NCBI GenBank assembly: GCA_002077045.2
Contig: KZ111145.1
Coordinates: forward strand, 716,260 to 780,259
Origin: Rachicladosporium sp. CCFEE 5018
Lineage: Eukaryota > Ascomycota > Dothideomycetes > Cladosporiales > Cladosporiaceae
DNA: 64,000 bases
Direction of reading: 5' to 3'
In this document: in pieces, positions 53,427 through 63,042 of the stretch
Numbering within the stretch: the first letter of the stretch is position 1
Layout: the number at the start of each line of letters is the position of its first letter
The notes under the pieces: model-generated
Told to the model about the DNA's origin: nothing
Seen by the model: only the letters and a program-made list of their open reading frames with translations
Databases searched by the model: none
Position numbers and translations under genes: made by a program

Positions 53427-53799
53427 CGATGTGTAACGTTGTTGGCCTCTACCAGCGTTGAACGTTACAGAGGAGCGAGAAGGACATTTACACGTTCAGA
53501 TAGGAGCCTTGCGAGCGGCGTCTGCATGTTTTCGATCCACGACAGCTGCCTTGCACTGGCGTTATTCCAGATCCACAATTGCGATCCTGACAATCGTCCT
53601 TTGAACCTATGGATATCTTACCAATCTCGGTCGTTTCGACAGCAAGTAAGTGTGGCTATCTCCACTAAATTCTGTTGGATTGGCAAATGTGGCCGGATGG
53701 ACATTTAGCCAACATGACTAGACGTAGACGAGACCTCTTTACGATAGAGAGTCCATCATACTGAGCTATATATTTTAAATCTTGAGTTCACCCATCATG

Positions 53800-53889
53800 T
53801 CCGAATTGGTCTAGTGGCTAGGATTTCACGCTCTCACGGTTGTTAACCAAAGTGCCGAGGAGGCCGGGGTTCAATTCCCCGATTCGGAG
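53800..53889 (+). tRNA. tRNA-Glu (CTC), intron-containing (copy B, inverted)
   Basis: Acceptor stem TCCGAAT/ATTCGGA, box A and box B as in copy A, anticodon loop CTCTCA then an intron of about 18 nt; total 90 nt. The anticodon stem is TCACG against CGAGG, which leaves one A-A mismatch in the middle. It lies on the plus strand, opposite to copy A relative to its neighbours. Confidence 0.85.
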
Positions 53890-54111
53890 TTGCAAGCCAT
53901 ATAGTTTTGCTGCATCTAGGGTGCTATGGTAGATGGGTCAGCACGCGAGGGCTGGGGAGCTTTCATCGAAGGATCAGATGTTTTGTGAGCTCTTGTCAAA
54001 AGGTGAAAGTGTTGCCATCAGTCAACCTTGACCCCGCTCTTGACTTCCCATCTCGGCCCGCCCCGGCGACAGTGCGGCTGCTCGACATCAACGATTTTCT
54101 CGCACGTCGCG

Positions 54112-54205
54112 ATGACGATTCCGCTGAGCACAGCGATCATCGCATTGCTCGGAGCTGTCTTCGCTAAAGCCTGCATCATGTGGAGCATGAGGATTCGCCA
54201 TGTCA
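54112..54205 (+). other. Putative extra 5' coding exon of the aquaglyceroporin (copy B)
   Basis: Encodes TAIIALLGAVFAKACIMW and ends at donor GTAAGC at 54206. The 134-nt intron to 54339 joins it in frame to the ATG at 54348. Sequence and splice sites match copy A. Confidence 0.45.
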
Positions 54206-54347
54206 GTAAGCTTCCCCTCCGCATATCTGGCACGCGGCACATATGAGTAGCGTCAACCGTTGAAAAGGTAGTATGAGCTCTTCCTTTTGACCTCTGACTG
54301 CTCGCGAACGATCAAGGTCTTCGGAATCGCTAACAACAGATCGAATA

Positions 54348-55576
54348 ATGACTTCGTCTGTCTTACCTCGTCACTCTCCGGACTGGTCCTCGAAGGAGTC
54401 TCACGACAACGACATCAAGTCAGAGGAGTCTTCGCCCACGCAAGCTGTCCTGACCTCGCCGACAACGATCACAACCCAACATGATCGTCTCGCGCCGACT
54501 GAAAGCGGGCTACAGGCCACCTCCACTGGACTCTCACACTCTCGTGCCCTGCTCGGTCTCCATCCGAGTGCTCCAATCGATGAGGAACATGACCTTGCCG
54601 AGCACAGTGACTTATGGTGGCCAAAGATCCGCATGACTCTCAAAGAACCCTTCGGCGAGTTCTTTGGCACCTTTATCATGATTCTCTTTGGCGATGGCTC
54701 TGTTGCTCAGGTACTGCTCAGCACAGGCCAAACGAGTGCACCGGGAGGCAACGGCTTCGGCGCCTATCAATCGATCTCCTGGGGCTGGGGATTGGGTGTG
54801 ATGCTGGGCATCTACGTCGCGGGCGATAGTGGGGCGTACCTCAAGTTAGTTTTACCAGCTCAGATCCACTCGGCATATACTGATGTTGCATGCCTAGTCC
54901 CGCAATCACTTTCACATCCTGTCTCCTACGCAAACTCCCTTGGCGGCGCTTCCCAATCTACTTCATCGCCCAAGTCCTCGGCGCCTTCTGCGCTTCCGGA
55001 GTAGTCTATGCAAACTACATCAATGGCATCAACACCTTTGAAGGCGGACCTGGCATCCGCACAGTACCTCCCTCGAAGACTGCAACCGCGGGGATCTTCT
55101 GCACTTACCCACAAGCAGACTTGACCAAAGCAAGCCAATTCTTCAGTGAGTTCATCGCCAGCACGATACTCATGTTTGTCATCTTCGCTCTCAAAGACGA
55201 CACGAACAAAGGGTCCTTCTCAGCGTCCGGCAACTGGTTTCCGCTCGCACTCTTCTTCTTGATCTTCGGACTGGGTGCGTGCTTCGGCTGGGACACCGGC
55301 TACGCGATCAACCTCGCTCGTGACTTTGGACCACGACTGATGAGCTATTGCGTCGGGTACGGGCATGAGGTATGGAGTTCGGGAGGGTATTACTTCTGGA
55401 TCCCGATGGTTGCGCCTTTCTTCGGATGTGCGTTTGGAGGACTGCTGTATGATGTGTTCTTGTACACCGGGCCCAGTCCGATCAATACGCCTTGGTTCGG
55501 ACTGAGGGAGCTGATACACCCGAAGGCCGCTATTGCAGAGAGGGTAAGGCAGCAAAAGGAGCAGCGGATGGTGTGA
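54348..55576 (+). CDS. Aquaglyceroporin, MIP family (copy B)
   Basis: A 391-aa partner of 43680-44908 with the same exon lengths; the 53-nt intron is at 54845-54897 and again splits the NPA box. NPAIT and NLARDFGPR are intact. Changes are mostly synonymous (for example GGYYFWIPM for GGHYFWIPM). Both copies appear functional. Confidence 0.93.
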
Positions 55577-55817
55577 GGCCCACTGTAATATGGCTCAAAG
55601 GGGATCGCCACTTGAAGCTTCTTCCATGATATGATGCCAGGCTTCTGTAATTTCACTCAGCAGCTTGCTCGGTCGTACTTTCCCTTTGTCTTAGTGGTCG
55701 CCAAGCATTCTCACGAACAGCTTTTCGAACAGACGGCAGGTGGATACAGATACAGTACAACATTCTGACGACTTCATTGCTGTGTCGGGTCCTTTCAGCG
55801 GCCATCAACCTCGCAAG

Positions 55818-56522
55818 ATGTCTTCCGCCACGCTCCTTGCTCTACCCGAAGAAATCCGCCACCGAATTTATCGCTACGTCTACCCACCTGCGCCTACCTC
55901 TGCTCCGATTCCCCTCGCACCGCTTTCGCACGCTCTTCCGAGTGCTTCGAAGCAGCTATACTGCGAAAGCCTGCAGTACTATCGAACAACCACCGACATC
56001 TATTACACTGGCTCTCACTTCTCTTTGCTCCACGATTACGCTACACCCGAGCCGGAAGTGGAACTCGCAGCACGCATTCTCGCGATCCAAGAGGAAGATT
56101 TCAACAAAATCACGAAGTTGACTATCACCGTTCGCCCACAATCGAGCATTGCGCCAGACAATTCCAAAGACTGGATCTACACCCTCGTGCACCCTCTCCA
56201 CGGCTGGCGTATTGAGCGCCCTGTCGAAAGCCCCGACAGCTACTTACATAGTTCAAAGCTACCAAACGATCCCGGACGTTGTGAGACGTACCGTAGATTC
56301 AGACCCGAGAGAATGCCTATCGTGGTCTTGTTGGTCCAGAAATACAAATGGCATCACCTCTGGAAGTATCATGCCGGGGAGTCGGAGCTGAGCGCAGCTT
56401 GTGGTGCGGATGGAGGGAGTTTGCAGCACGGTCTGAGGACGAATGTGCTGAACATGGTGAAGATCGGGTGGTGGACTGACGTGCGCCCGCCCAGGCGTTT
56501 GTTCAGGACGACACTTGTATAA
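55818..56522 (+). CDS. 2EXR/F-box-like fungal hypothetical protein (intact copy B)
   Basis: Starts at the ATG giving MSSATLLALPEEIRHRIYRY, aligned with the broken allele at 45232; the open frame upstream has only a GTG. It is 234 aa, with EEDFNKITKLTITVRPQSS, KDWIYTLVHPLHGWRIERP, CETYRRFRPE and LWKYHAGESELSAACGADGG. Intact where copy A is frameshifted. Function unknown. Confidence 0.78.
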   Translation: MSSATLLALPEEIRHRIYRYVYPPAPTSAPIPLAPLSHALPSASKQLYCESLQYYRTTTDIYYTGSHFSLLHDYATPEPEVELAARILAIQEEDFNKITKLTITVRPQSSIAPDNSKDWIYTLVHPLHGWRIERPVESPDSYLHSSKLPNDPGRCETYRRFRPERMPIVVLLVQKYKWHHLWKYHAGESELSAACGADGGSLQHGLRTNVLNMVKIGWWTDVRPPRRLFRTTLV

Positions 56523-57075
56523 GCGAGGTTGGTCGCTTACTCGCCTGACGGTACTGCGTGGTTTCGATATGATGCCTGTACCGCTTGACCGCGTCAGAAG
56601 GGTTGCAGTGGCCTCTGGAGTGGTGCAAAATCAGGATAAGGGAGAGTCGGAGCTGCTCATCGTCTGCGAGCAAGGGCGGAATCGGGAGGGGGTGCGAGTC
56701 TGTGCGCTCAAACGGTGAGAGCGAAGTGGGAAGCTTGGTTGTGGAAGCTGTGCTAGGCCCAACATACAACTCACTTAGATTGAATGGACGTGGGTACGAT
56801 GGGCAGTATAGGCAGACAAATTGGATTTGGTCTGAGCGGATCTTCGCCACTGTGCAAAACTTCACACTGCTCAATGGTCGATCGCTCCTTCCCTGACAGA
56901 GTAAGCGACTGCGACATCTTGGACATTGTGGTACTTTCCCCCTGCGCAATCACTGAGCGGGTGCTCGCCACACTCCACAACAGCATTCCGTCATTTGAGT
57001 AGTTCCACTCCATTTGCATACCTTGGGACATACCTCCTAGGACTACATCTGACCAACCTTGATCGCCCCGACCCG

Positions 57076-57813
57076 ATGTCTTCCCCGAGCCTGCTAGCTT
57101 TGCCGAAAGAGCTTCGCCTACTCATCTACGAACACCTCTACGCCCCAGTGCCCGCCAATGGTTCGATACCCCTTTCGCCTCTTTCCAACGCGATACTTCG
57201 AACATGTCGCCAAGTCTATACCGAGTGCCTGCCAATTTACCGCACCGGTCGTGATACCTACGACAGCTCATCGTACTTCGATCTCATCCTAGACGCCAGT
57301 ATCTCCCAGTCTCAAGCCGAAGAACGCATCCTCTCGATCACTGAGCAAGACTTTGACAAGATCGCCAACCTGACAATGTCCGCCCTCTCCAGCAGACCGA
57401 TAATCATGGCCAATCGAGTCTACACCCTCATATACCCCCACGGCGGCTGGCGCATCTAGTGGCACCGTGTGCCCGGTCAGCGCCAAGGACCACCCATTCC
57501 ATGCAAATTCGTTTCGGACGGCCGGGCATTTATCTACCGAAGTTTCATACCGTGTTATGCACCAATGGAACCTGGATCGACGCAACGATCACCGGTACTT
57601 GCGAAAGGGTCTTGGGCTATGGTGTTTGACTCGTCAGCCCCGGATGGCTGTGACGATGGTGAATGGGCCCTATCTGACGCCTGCACGAGAGCTATGAAGC
57701 GAAGTGGTGGATTGAGGGCACATTTGCTGGAGCTGATGAAGACGAGGATGGTGGAGTACGATGTTCGTCCTGCGATGAGTGGTGGTTACGTCCTTGTTGA
57801 GCGCATGGAATAG
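57076..57813 (+). pseudogene. 2EXR/F-box-like gene with nonsense codon (copy B)
   Basis: Starts MSSPSLLALPKELRLLIYEH and reads to YPHGGWRI, where a TAG at 57457-57459 replaces the GAG of copy A (GWRIEWHRVPGQ). The same frame then stays open to 57813 (FVSDGRAFIYRSFIPCYAP, DDGEWALSDACTRA, LVERME). The single G-to-T change is copy B-specific, while copy A carries a different lesion. Confidence 0.7.
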
Positions 57814-58238
57814 ACATATTGTATTGTGATCTGGCGGCTGCTCAGGACATCTTCGGTCTTGGTCGAGCTAGGGATTGAGCGAACGGGGGCAAGCGAGCTA
57901 TTTCCCAGTACATCGGGTCGAGATTATGGTCTCAAGATGCGGACCAGTGATGAAGAAGAGCCTGAACATCCTCCATCGCGACCGGTCTCTCCAGATCGCG
58001 TTGACCCGATGTACTTGTCTTCTTAGGCACGATGACTCGCAGGTGTTGACGGCGATGAAAATAGAGCCACACCGACATAGGCGAAAGAGAAATTAGGGTT
58101 AATCATATTGCCAAAGCTACTTCACTTCCTACCGATCTTGTCACCTGTGCGCCTCCTATTGATACAGTTGACGCCACAATAACCCCAGCAAAATCCAGAT
58201 CAATCTGCGCGCGCGAGTCCTCCAAAAGTTTCCGTGCC

Positions 58239-59477
58239 CTACTGACCACCATGTCCATGTGCCTCAGCGATAGCCAGTTGCAACTGCGCGCCTCCACTCT
58301 TGACAAAGATTGCGAGCCTGTCGCCACCAATCATCGCCACCTCAGTAGCCATTGCGAACATGCCCACACCAGGGATTGTAACCTGCACAAACACGAGCTT
58401 GGCGTAAAGCCTAATGAGCCTGAGACGCGCAGCGCGGTCGAAAGACCTCCAAGCCTGAACGAAGACCTTCTTGGCCGAGCCGCGAGCTGTCATATCAAGC
58501 TCCCCGATGACTGAGCTGCGATCGAAGGGCACAATGGTCTCCTGGTCTTCTGGGAGGAGTGCAGCCTCGACACGAGTAAGCGTGACTGCGGCTGGGAGCA
58601 GGACCGTAATGGCGACGAAGAGCGCGGTGGCGGGAACGGCCGCAAGCTTAAGCATATCCGCAGGGCACATCATGGGCATCTCGCCGGCAACGTGAGCGTT
58701 GTGTAGCTTCTGTGGGATGCCAAGAGCGAAAGCCACAGCGATGGGGAGGATGACAGTGACTTGCTGCGCGACGGAGAAGACTAGCGTAGGCAAAAGGATC
58801 GCCTTGCATTGCTTACGCGGGATGAAGCGCTTGTTCCAGGACATGGTCGATGGCGTGGTGATCATCTTGTGAGTCCATGCCATGTGTACGCGTGCAAGAG
58901 AAAGGGAGGCGAAGATGTAGGTGAATGCGTGGCCAAACACGCCCAAGCCGAGGAGACCGGCGAGAGTGTTGGCTGTCAGGCCATGAAGAGCGTGGTAGAA
59001 GATTGCAAAGCCGAGCCCTCTCCAGCGTGCGGCGAACCCTCCAGTGCGTTGCAGATGGTCGATTGTAGTCGAGATCTTGGCCGTCATGGGCTTGTTCTGA
59101 ATGACCATGATCTCCACATCGCGGTCGGCGTCCAGCAGTGCCTCCTTCTCGGAAACCTCCTCCTTGTATGCAGGCGGACTTGACTCGATGATGGCCGTAG
59201 TAGACGGCGACTCAATCATTGCGAGGGAAGCCATGACATTCCCGAGGGTGTATCGTACCGATGCCATGAGTACCAGGACTATGATCGCGGTAATAGCCAC
59301 TGGCAGGAACTCTCGCGGCTTCATCTCCATCTCCGGGCCTGCGGCCTCGTATAGCTTTGCATCTGATTGCAGCTTCTCGAACAGCGTCGGGTTCATGCCA
59401 GAGAAGTGCTCGTGTGCTGCCCTCAGCCCTCTGCGAGCCAAATGCCCCAGCGCGGCGCTCTCCATGCTGCCTGCCAT
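58239..59477 (-). CDS. Multi-pass membrane protein (copy B, complete)
   Basis: A 412-aa protein with start MAGSMESAALGHLARRGLRA. Hydrophobic segments lie at about residues 56-76, 155-190 (two), 220-247, 272-300 and 360-385, with a PPAY-containing acidic loop (ESSPPAYKEEVSEKEALLDA) after the first. The PPAY sequence is a canonical WW-domain/Nedd4-type ligand, so ubiquitin-ligase recognition is possible. It ends AHGHGGQ. Family not recognised; no transporter motif is evident. Confidence 0.85.
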   Translation of the reverse strand: MAGSMESAALGHLARRGLRAAHEHFSGMNPTLFEKLQSDAKLYEAAGPEMEMKPREFLPVAITAIIVLVLMASVRYTLGNVMASLAMIESPSTTAIIESSPPAYKEEVSEKEALLDADRDVEIMVIQNKPMTAKISTTIDHLQRTGGFAARWRGLGFAIFYHALHGLTANTLAGLLGLGVFGHAFTYIFASLSLARVHMAWTHKMITTPSTMSWNKRFIPRKQCKAILLPTLVFSVAQQVTVILPIAVAFALGIPQKLHNAHVAGEMPMMCPADMLKLAAVPATALFVAITVLLPAAVTLTRVEAALLPEDQETIVPFDRSSVIGELDMTARGSAKKVFVQAWRSFDRAARLRLIRLYAKLVFVQVTIPGVGMFAMATEVAMIGGDRLAIFVKSGGAQLQLAIAEAHGHGGQ

Positions 59478-59960
59478 GTTGTGTCCTGGTCGAAGATGTT
59501 CCCAGGCTTTGATGAGAAGGTAATGTATGAAGAGAATGGAGTTTGAAAGATCGAAGGGGATGATGTGAAGTAGAAGGTATGGAAGTTGCTAGGTGTGAAA
59601 TGACGATGGTGGTTGCCTTGAGGGGCGAGAGCGAGTGCGAAGTGGCGCAGTTCACGTGTTCGCTTACCCGAATTAGGTCACGCTAGTGACGTCCTACTTG
59701 CGACGGATCATCATGCTTGGCTGCACATATACGTTCGCATACAAGCGTCCGACAACTCCGTCTCCTAGAAGAGGTTCTCCGAAACGCATACGAACGCGAG
59801 CTAGATGCGAAGAGATCTAGGCCGCTGCACCACCTTCCACCTGGAGGAGATACTCACCTCGGCCGAGACCGGGCAGGCAGATAGACACTCGCTGTGTTCA
59901 TGACGAAAGCATGATGCGCCTCGAGACTTTCGGACGAGCCTTCCTTCTAACACATCGCAT
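59478..59960. other. Intergenic, no gene recognised
   Basis: Lies between two genes both on the minus strand; probably holds the promoter of the membrane-protein gene. No supported feature. Confidence 0.4.
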
Positions 59961-62236
59961 TCACGGCCATATCCTGTTCAATCCGACCAAGGCCTCCCAC
60001 ATCTCAGCGTCCGTCTCTCCCTCGGACAGCGGCACATCTGCCAGCTCCGTGTAGGCGTCGAACGGCAGCCTGTCCGGCGAACACACCTTGACTTGCTCGC
60101 CCTCCTCAGCCTTTGGCAGCTTGCCAGTCTGGAAGTACTCCCTCAGTACTCTGCCAGCGCACATACTCACGGTAGCGTAAGTGCAGTGTCCTTCAGTATC
60201 AACGTGGAGCTCTCCTGCTCCCACAAAGCCTTTTTTCATCAACGCGATGTTCCTTCGAGGAGTCACAGGATCAATCGTATTACCCACGAACAGTATCGGA
60301 TGCGCTGTCTTTGCCGTGAAGTTCCCATCGTATCGCCAGGCTGGCCGTGCATGCCATGCAGTACATGCCAGCTGAATCACAGCCCATTCTTCACCGATCA
60401 GTCGTGATTGAGCTTGTATCTTCCTCGCATATTCGCGATACGACTCCTTTGTCTGACCAAGTCGTGATTGTCCATCCGAGCAAGCAATTGCGAAGCTGGC
60501 TGCGCCATCATCACCTCCGCAAGCTTCACTATATGGCCCGTCACTCAGACACGCTTCACCCAAAGCGTGATCAAGTCGTGGCTCCAAGTGAGCGCGCTTG
60601 TATGATGCGAAGCTACTGCCGTTCCGCTGACTGATGTCGTAGAGTATTTGCGCCGTAACAGTGAATTCGCGTAAGGGATGGTAGACGATGTCACGGAAGA
60701 CTCGCTTGAAGTCATTGTAAGTGACGATGGCCGGACCGCTGACTGCATCGCCGGGGATACCGATAGGCTCATGACAAAGTCTGCTATGATCTTCGCGACA
60801 GATTCAATGATGGCAGCTGGACCATCTTCGTCATACAATGGACAATTGATCGGTCCACCGAGCCAGCAGTATTCTCCAAGCTTGACGAACTCGAGATCAG
60901 TGTCTGGCAGATTAGTGGACCAGCCACCTGCCATGTAGTCAAACGAATCTGCCACTCCGTCGAGTACGGCCCCATGGATGCGATCTGGAAACATCGAGAC
61001 TAACGTAGCTTATCGTCCCGTAGCTGAAGCCCCAGTATTGGATAACTTCAGCGTCCTTCTTGTAGGCAGTACGAGCAAGCGTGGACTCGTTCGGTCGTGA
61101 TGTCGAGAACTCGATTGTCGTAAAAGACGAATGGCCTCTTGTGCACGCCACTCACCATGCCGCTCAAAGATCTCAATAATGTCACGAGCGACTGCTGCTG
61201 TCGATACGTGTTTTGCGATGCCCTGGAAGAATAAGTCAGCGTGTATGATACGAACAAAGGGACAACGTTGATACGCGCCTGCTCAACATACCGCTTGCTA
61301 CATCCCTCAGCCAAGGCTCGTCGACTAGCCCACACATTGTCGAAGGAAGTGTCGGAAGTGCCGATATAGCCATACGCATTAGTCTCGATCTGCCATTTGC
61401 CTGCTGCGATCGAGTCGGGCTGGCAGATGATCGTTGGCGTCGTGTTGTCCACACCTCGTGGATCAAAACCGTAGATATCGAAGTGCTGTATCGTTGTCAG
61501 CGCGAGATTGGTAGTCGGCGCTCCTGAAAACACTTGGGTCGCGCGAAGCTGCGAGATAGCATCACCTCCGCGTAGGAATCGTGACATCTCAAACCGAGTG
61601 ACTGTATGAGAGCGTTGCACTCACTCACAACCAGCTACGTTATCGACTAGCAGAGGCTTCGACAGATGACAACGATAGTAGCACACGAATCTTCGGGCCT
61701 TCCAGAGCGCGGAGGTATATCAAGGCTTTGGTGCTGACACAACCGTATGAAACGGAATGCGGTAGACTTACCTTTCCTTCACCATTCCCACTATCGGGTC
61801 CAGCACTGAGCAAGGTCCGGACATTCTTACCACCCCTCAGCACCTGCCCAATACCTGACCCACCGGGCCCACCAGGATTGAGTACCACTGCACCTCCGTA
61901 CGCAGGGTCGGTCACAGGCACAGTAGCTTCGACTTTGACGACAGCAAGCTCTACTGTCTTGTTGGCTTCATCGCTGTGACCTTGCCAGTCCATCGGTACC
62001 TGAAGACGAGCACATTTGAAGTCGCCGAAGCAGTCGTGCCATGCGAAAGACGTGGAAGGCTTGATCTGACCTTGAGATTAGACAGCGCTCTGGATGAAGG
62101 GCCTATTACCTACTGCGGCCCAGTGAAAGTAGCCGCTGTCCGCAGCCTTCATGTTCTCGAGCTGTAAACGCTGCTGCTGTGGACTGGACCACGCCAGAGA
62201 GGCAGCGGTGAGCTGCGCAAGTTTTGCGAATACCAT
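59961..62236 (-). pseudogene. TAP-like secreted alpha/beta-hydrolase peptidase, several frameshifts
   Basis: Related to secreted tripeptidyl/prolyl aminopeptidase-like hydrolases with a C-terminal TAP domain. Visible in order: signal-like MVFAKLAQLTAASLAW, IKPSTSFAWHDCFGDFKC, GAVVLNPGGPGGSGIG, HFDIYGFDPRGVDNTTP, nucleophile elbow WGFSYGT, FVGNTIDPVTP (acid) and DTEGHCTYATVSMC (His). Some breaks are clean introns, such as 61486-61771. Others are not: near 61100-61120 RHGEWRAQEAIRLLRQ shifts into STSRPNESTLARTAYKKD; between the elbow and MFPDRIHGAVLDG (about 60994-61015) bases are missing; near 60770-60785 KIIADF shifts into EPIGIPGDAVSGPAIV. All three catalytic positions survive, so decay is recent or sequence errors contribute. 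Confidence 0.65.
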
Positions 62237-63042
62237 TATGTCGCAAAGGGAGGCGTCACAGAAGCGCAGCACTGGGTAGACATTAAGGCCGCTGGCACAT
62301 ATTAAGCCGTTGCATCAACTCCGCATCATGACAGCTGCCTCTGGGTGGGGACATCTCGAACTCCGAGTGAAGCTCACACACCTTCCTCTTGCGGTAGCAT
62401 TGAAGCAATGACAAGCACTTGACCTCGAACAGAACCTTTCGCTGAATCGCGCCTTGTCAAAGGTAGTTTGACAGCCACTTCCCCCCTAGCAACGCAGGTC
62501 GGGGCATCAAGGACTACGTTCCGACTCCGCGAATATGTTCATGCAGGTCCGCGCAGCTGACTTGCGGATTTGCAGCTTGTACGGCCGTGTTTGGCTAGAG
62601 CTGGTTGCACGTGTCACTGTGGGCGCAGAGAGGCGCGAATATTGGATGCTGGTGTTGAGATGTCTGAATCAGCCGGTGCAGGCTCTGTCATTGCGCACAT
62701 AGCGCTTCTATATCATCTCAGTTGTAAGCCTCAACTCTAAATGTGATCGTGATGCAAATGATCTGGCCCCCATCAATCAAACCTCAACCAAAGTTCACAT
62801 GTCTTTTGCAAAGATCGACAGCGTTTTCCGCTAAGAATTAGGCTGTTGTGGAGAAGTGGCTCGCTTGCGGGACCACTAGACGCTACGACTCGTGCCCACG
62901 CCTTCTACCACCTTTCACTTCCTGAGAGAGCGGGTCAATCTCTGCACTGGACTGCCAGTCCTGAGTCTTCTCAGTACCTTAAAGATCACTGGGCGGCGTT
63001 CACTGCGAGGACGGCCCGTCTACATTCCAGCCATCCTGCGTG
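62237..63042. other. Intergenic, divergent promoter region
   Basis: No gene recognised between the peptidase pseudogene (minus) and the Ser/Pro-rich gene (plus). Confidence 0.4.

Larger units (their letters stand above)
48902..59396. repeat. Block 2, copy B
   Basis: Starts at the base matching 38007 in the transporter; homology to copy A ends where that contig ends, at the membrane-protein ATG. Sequence beyond 59396 is unique in the window. Confidence 0.9.
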
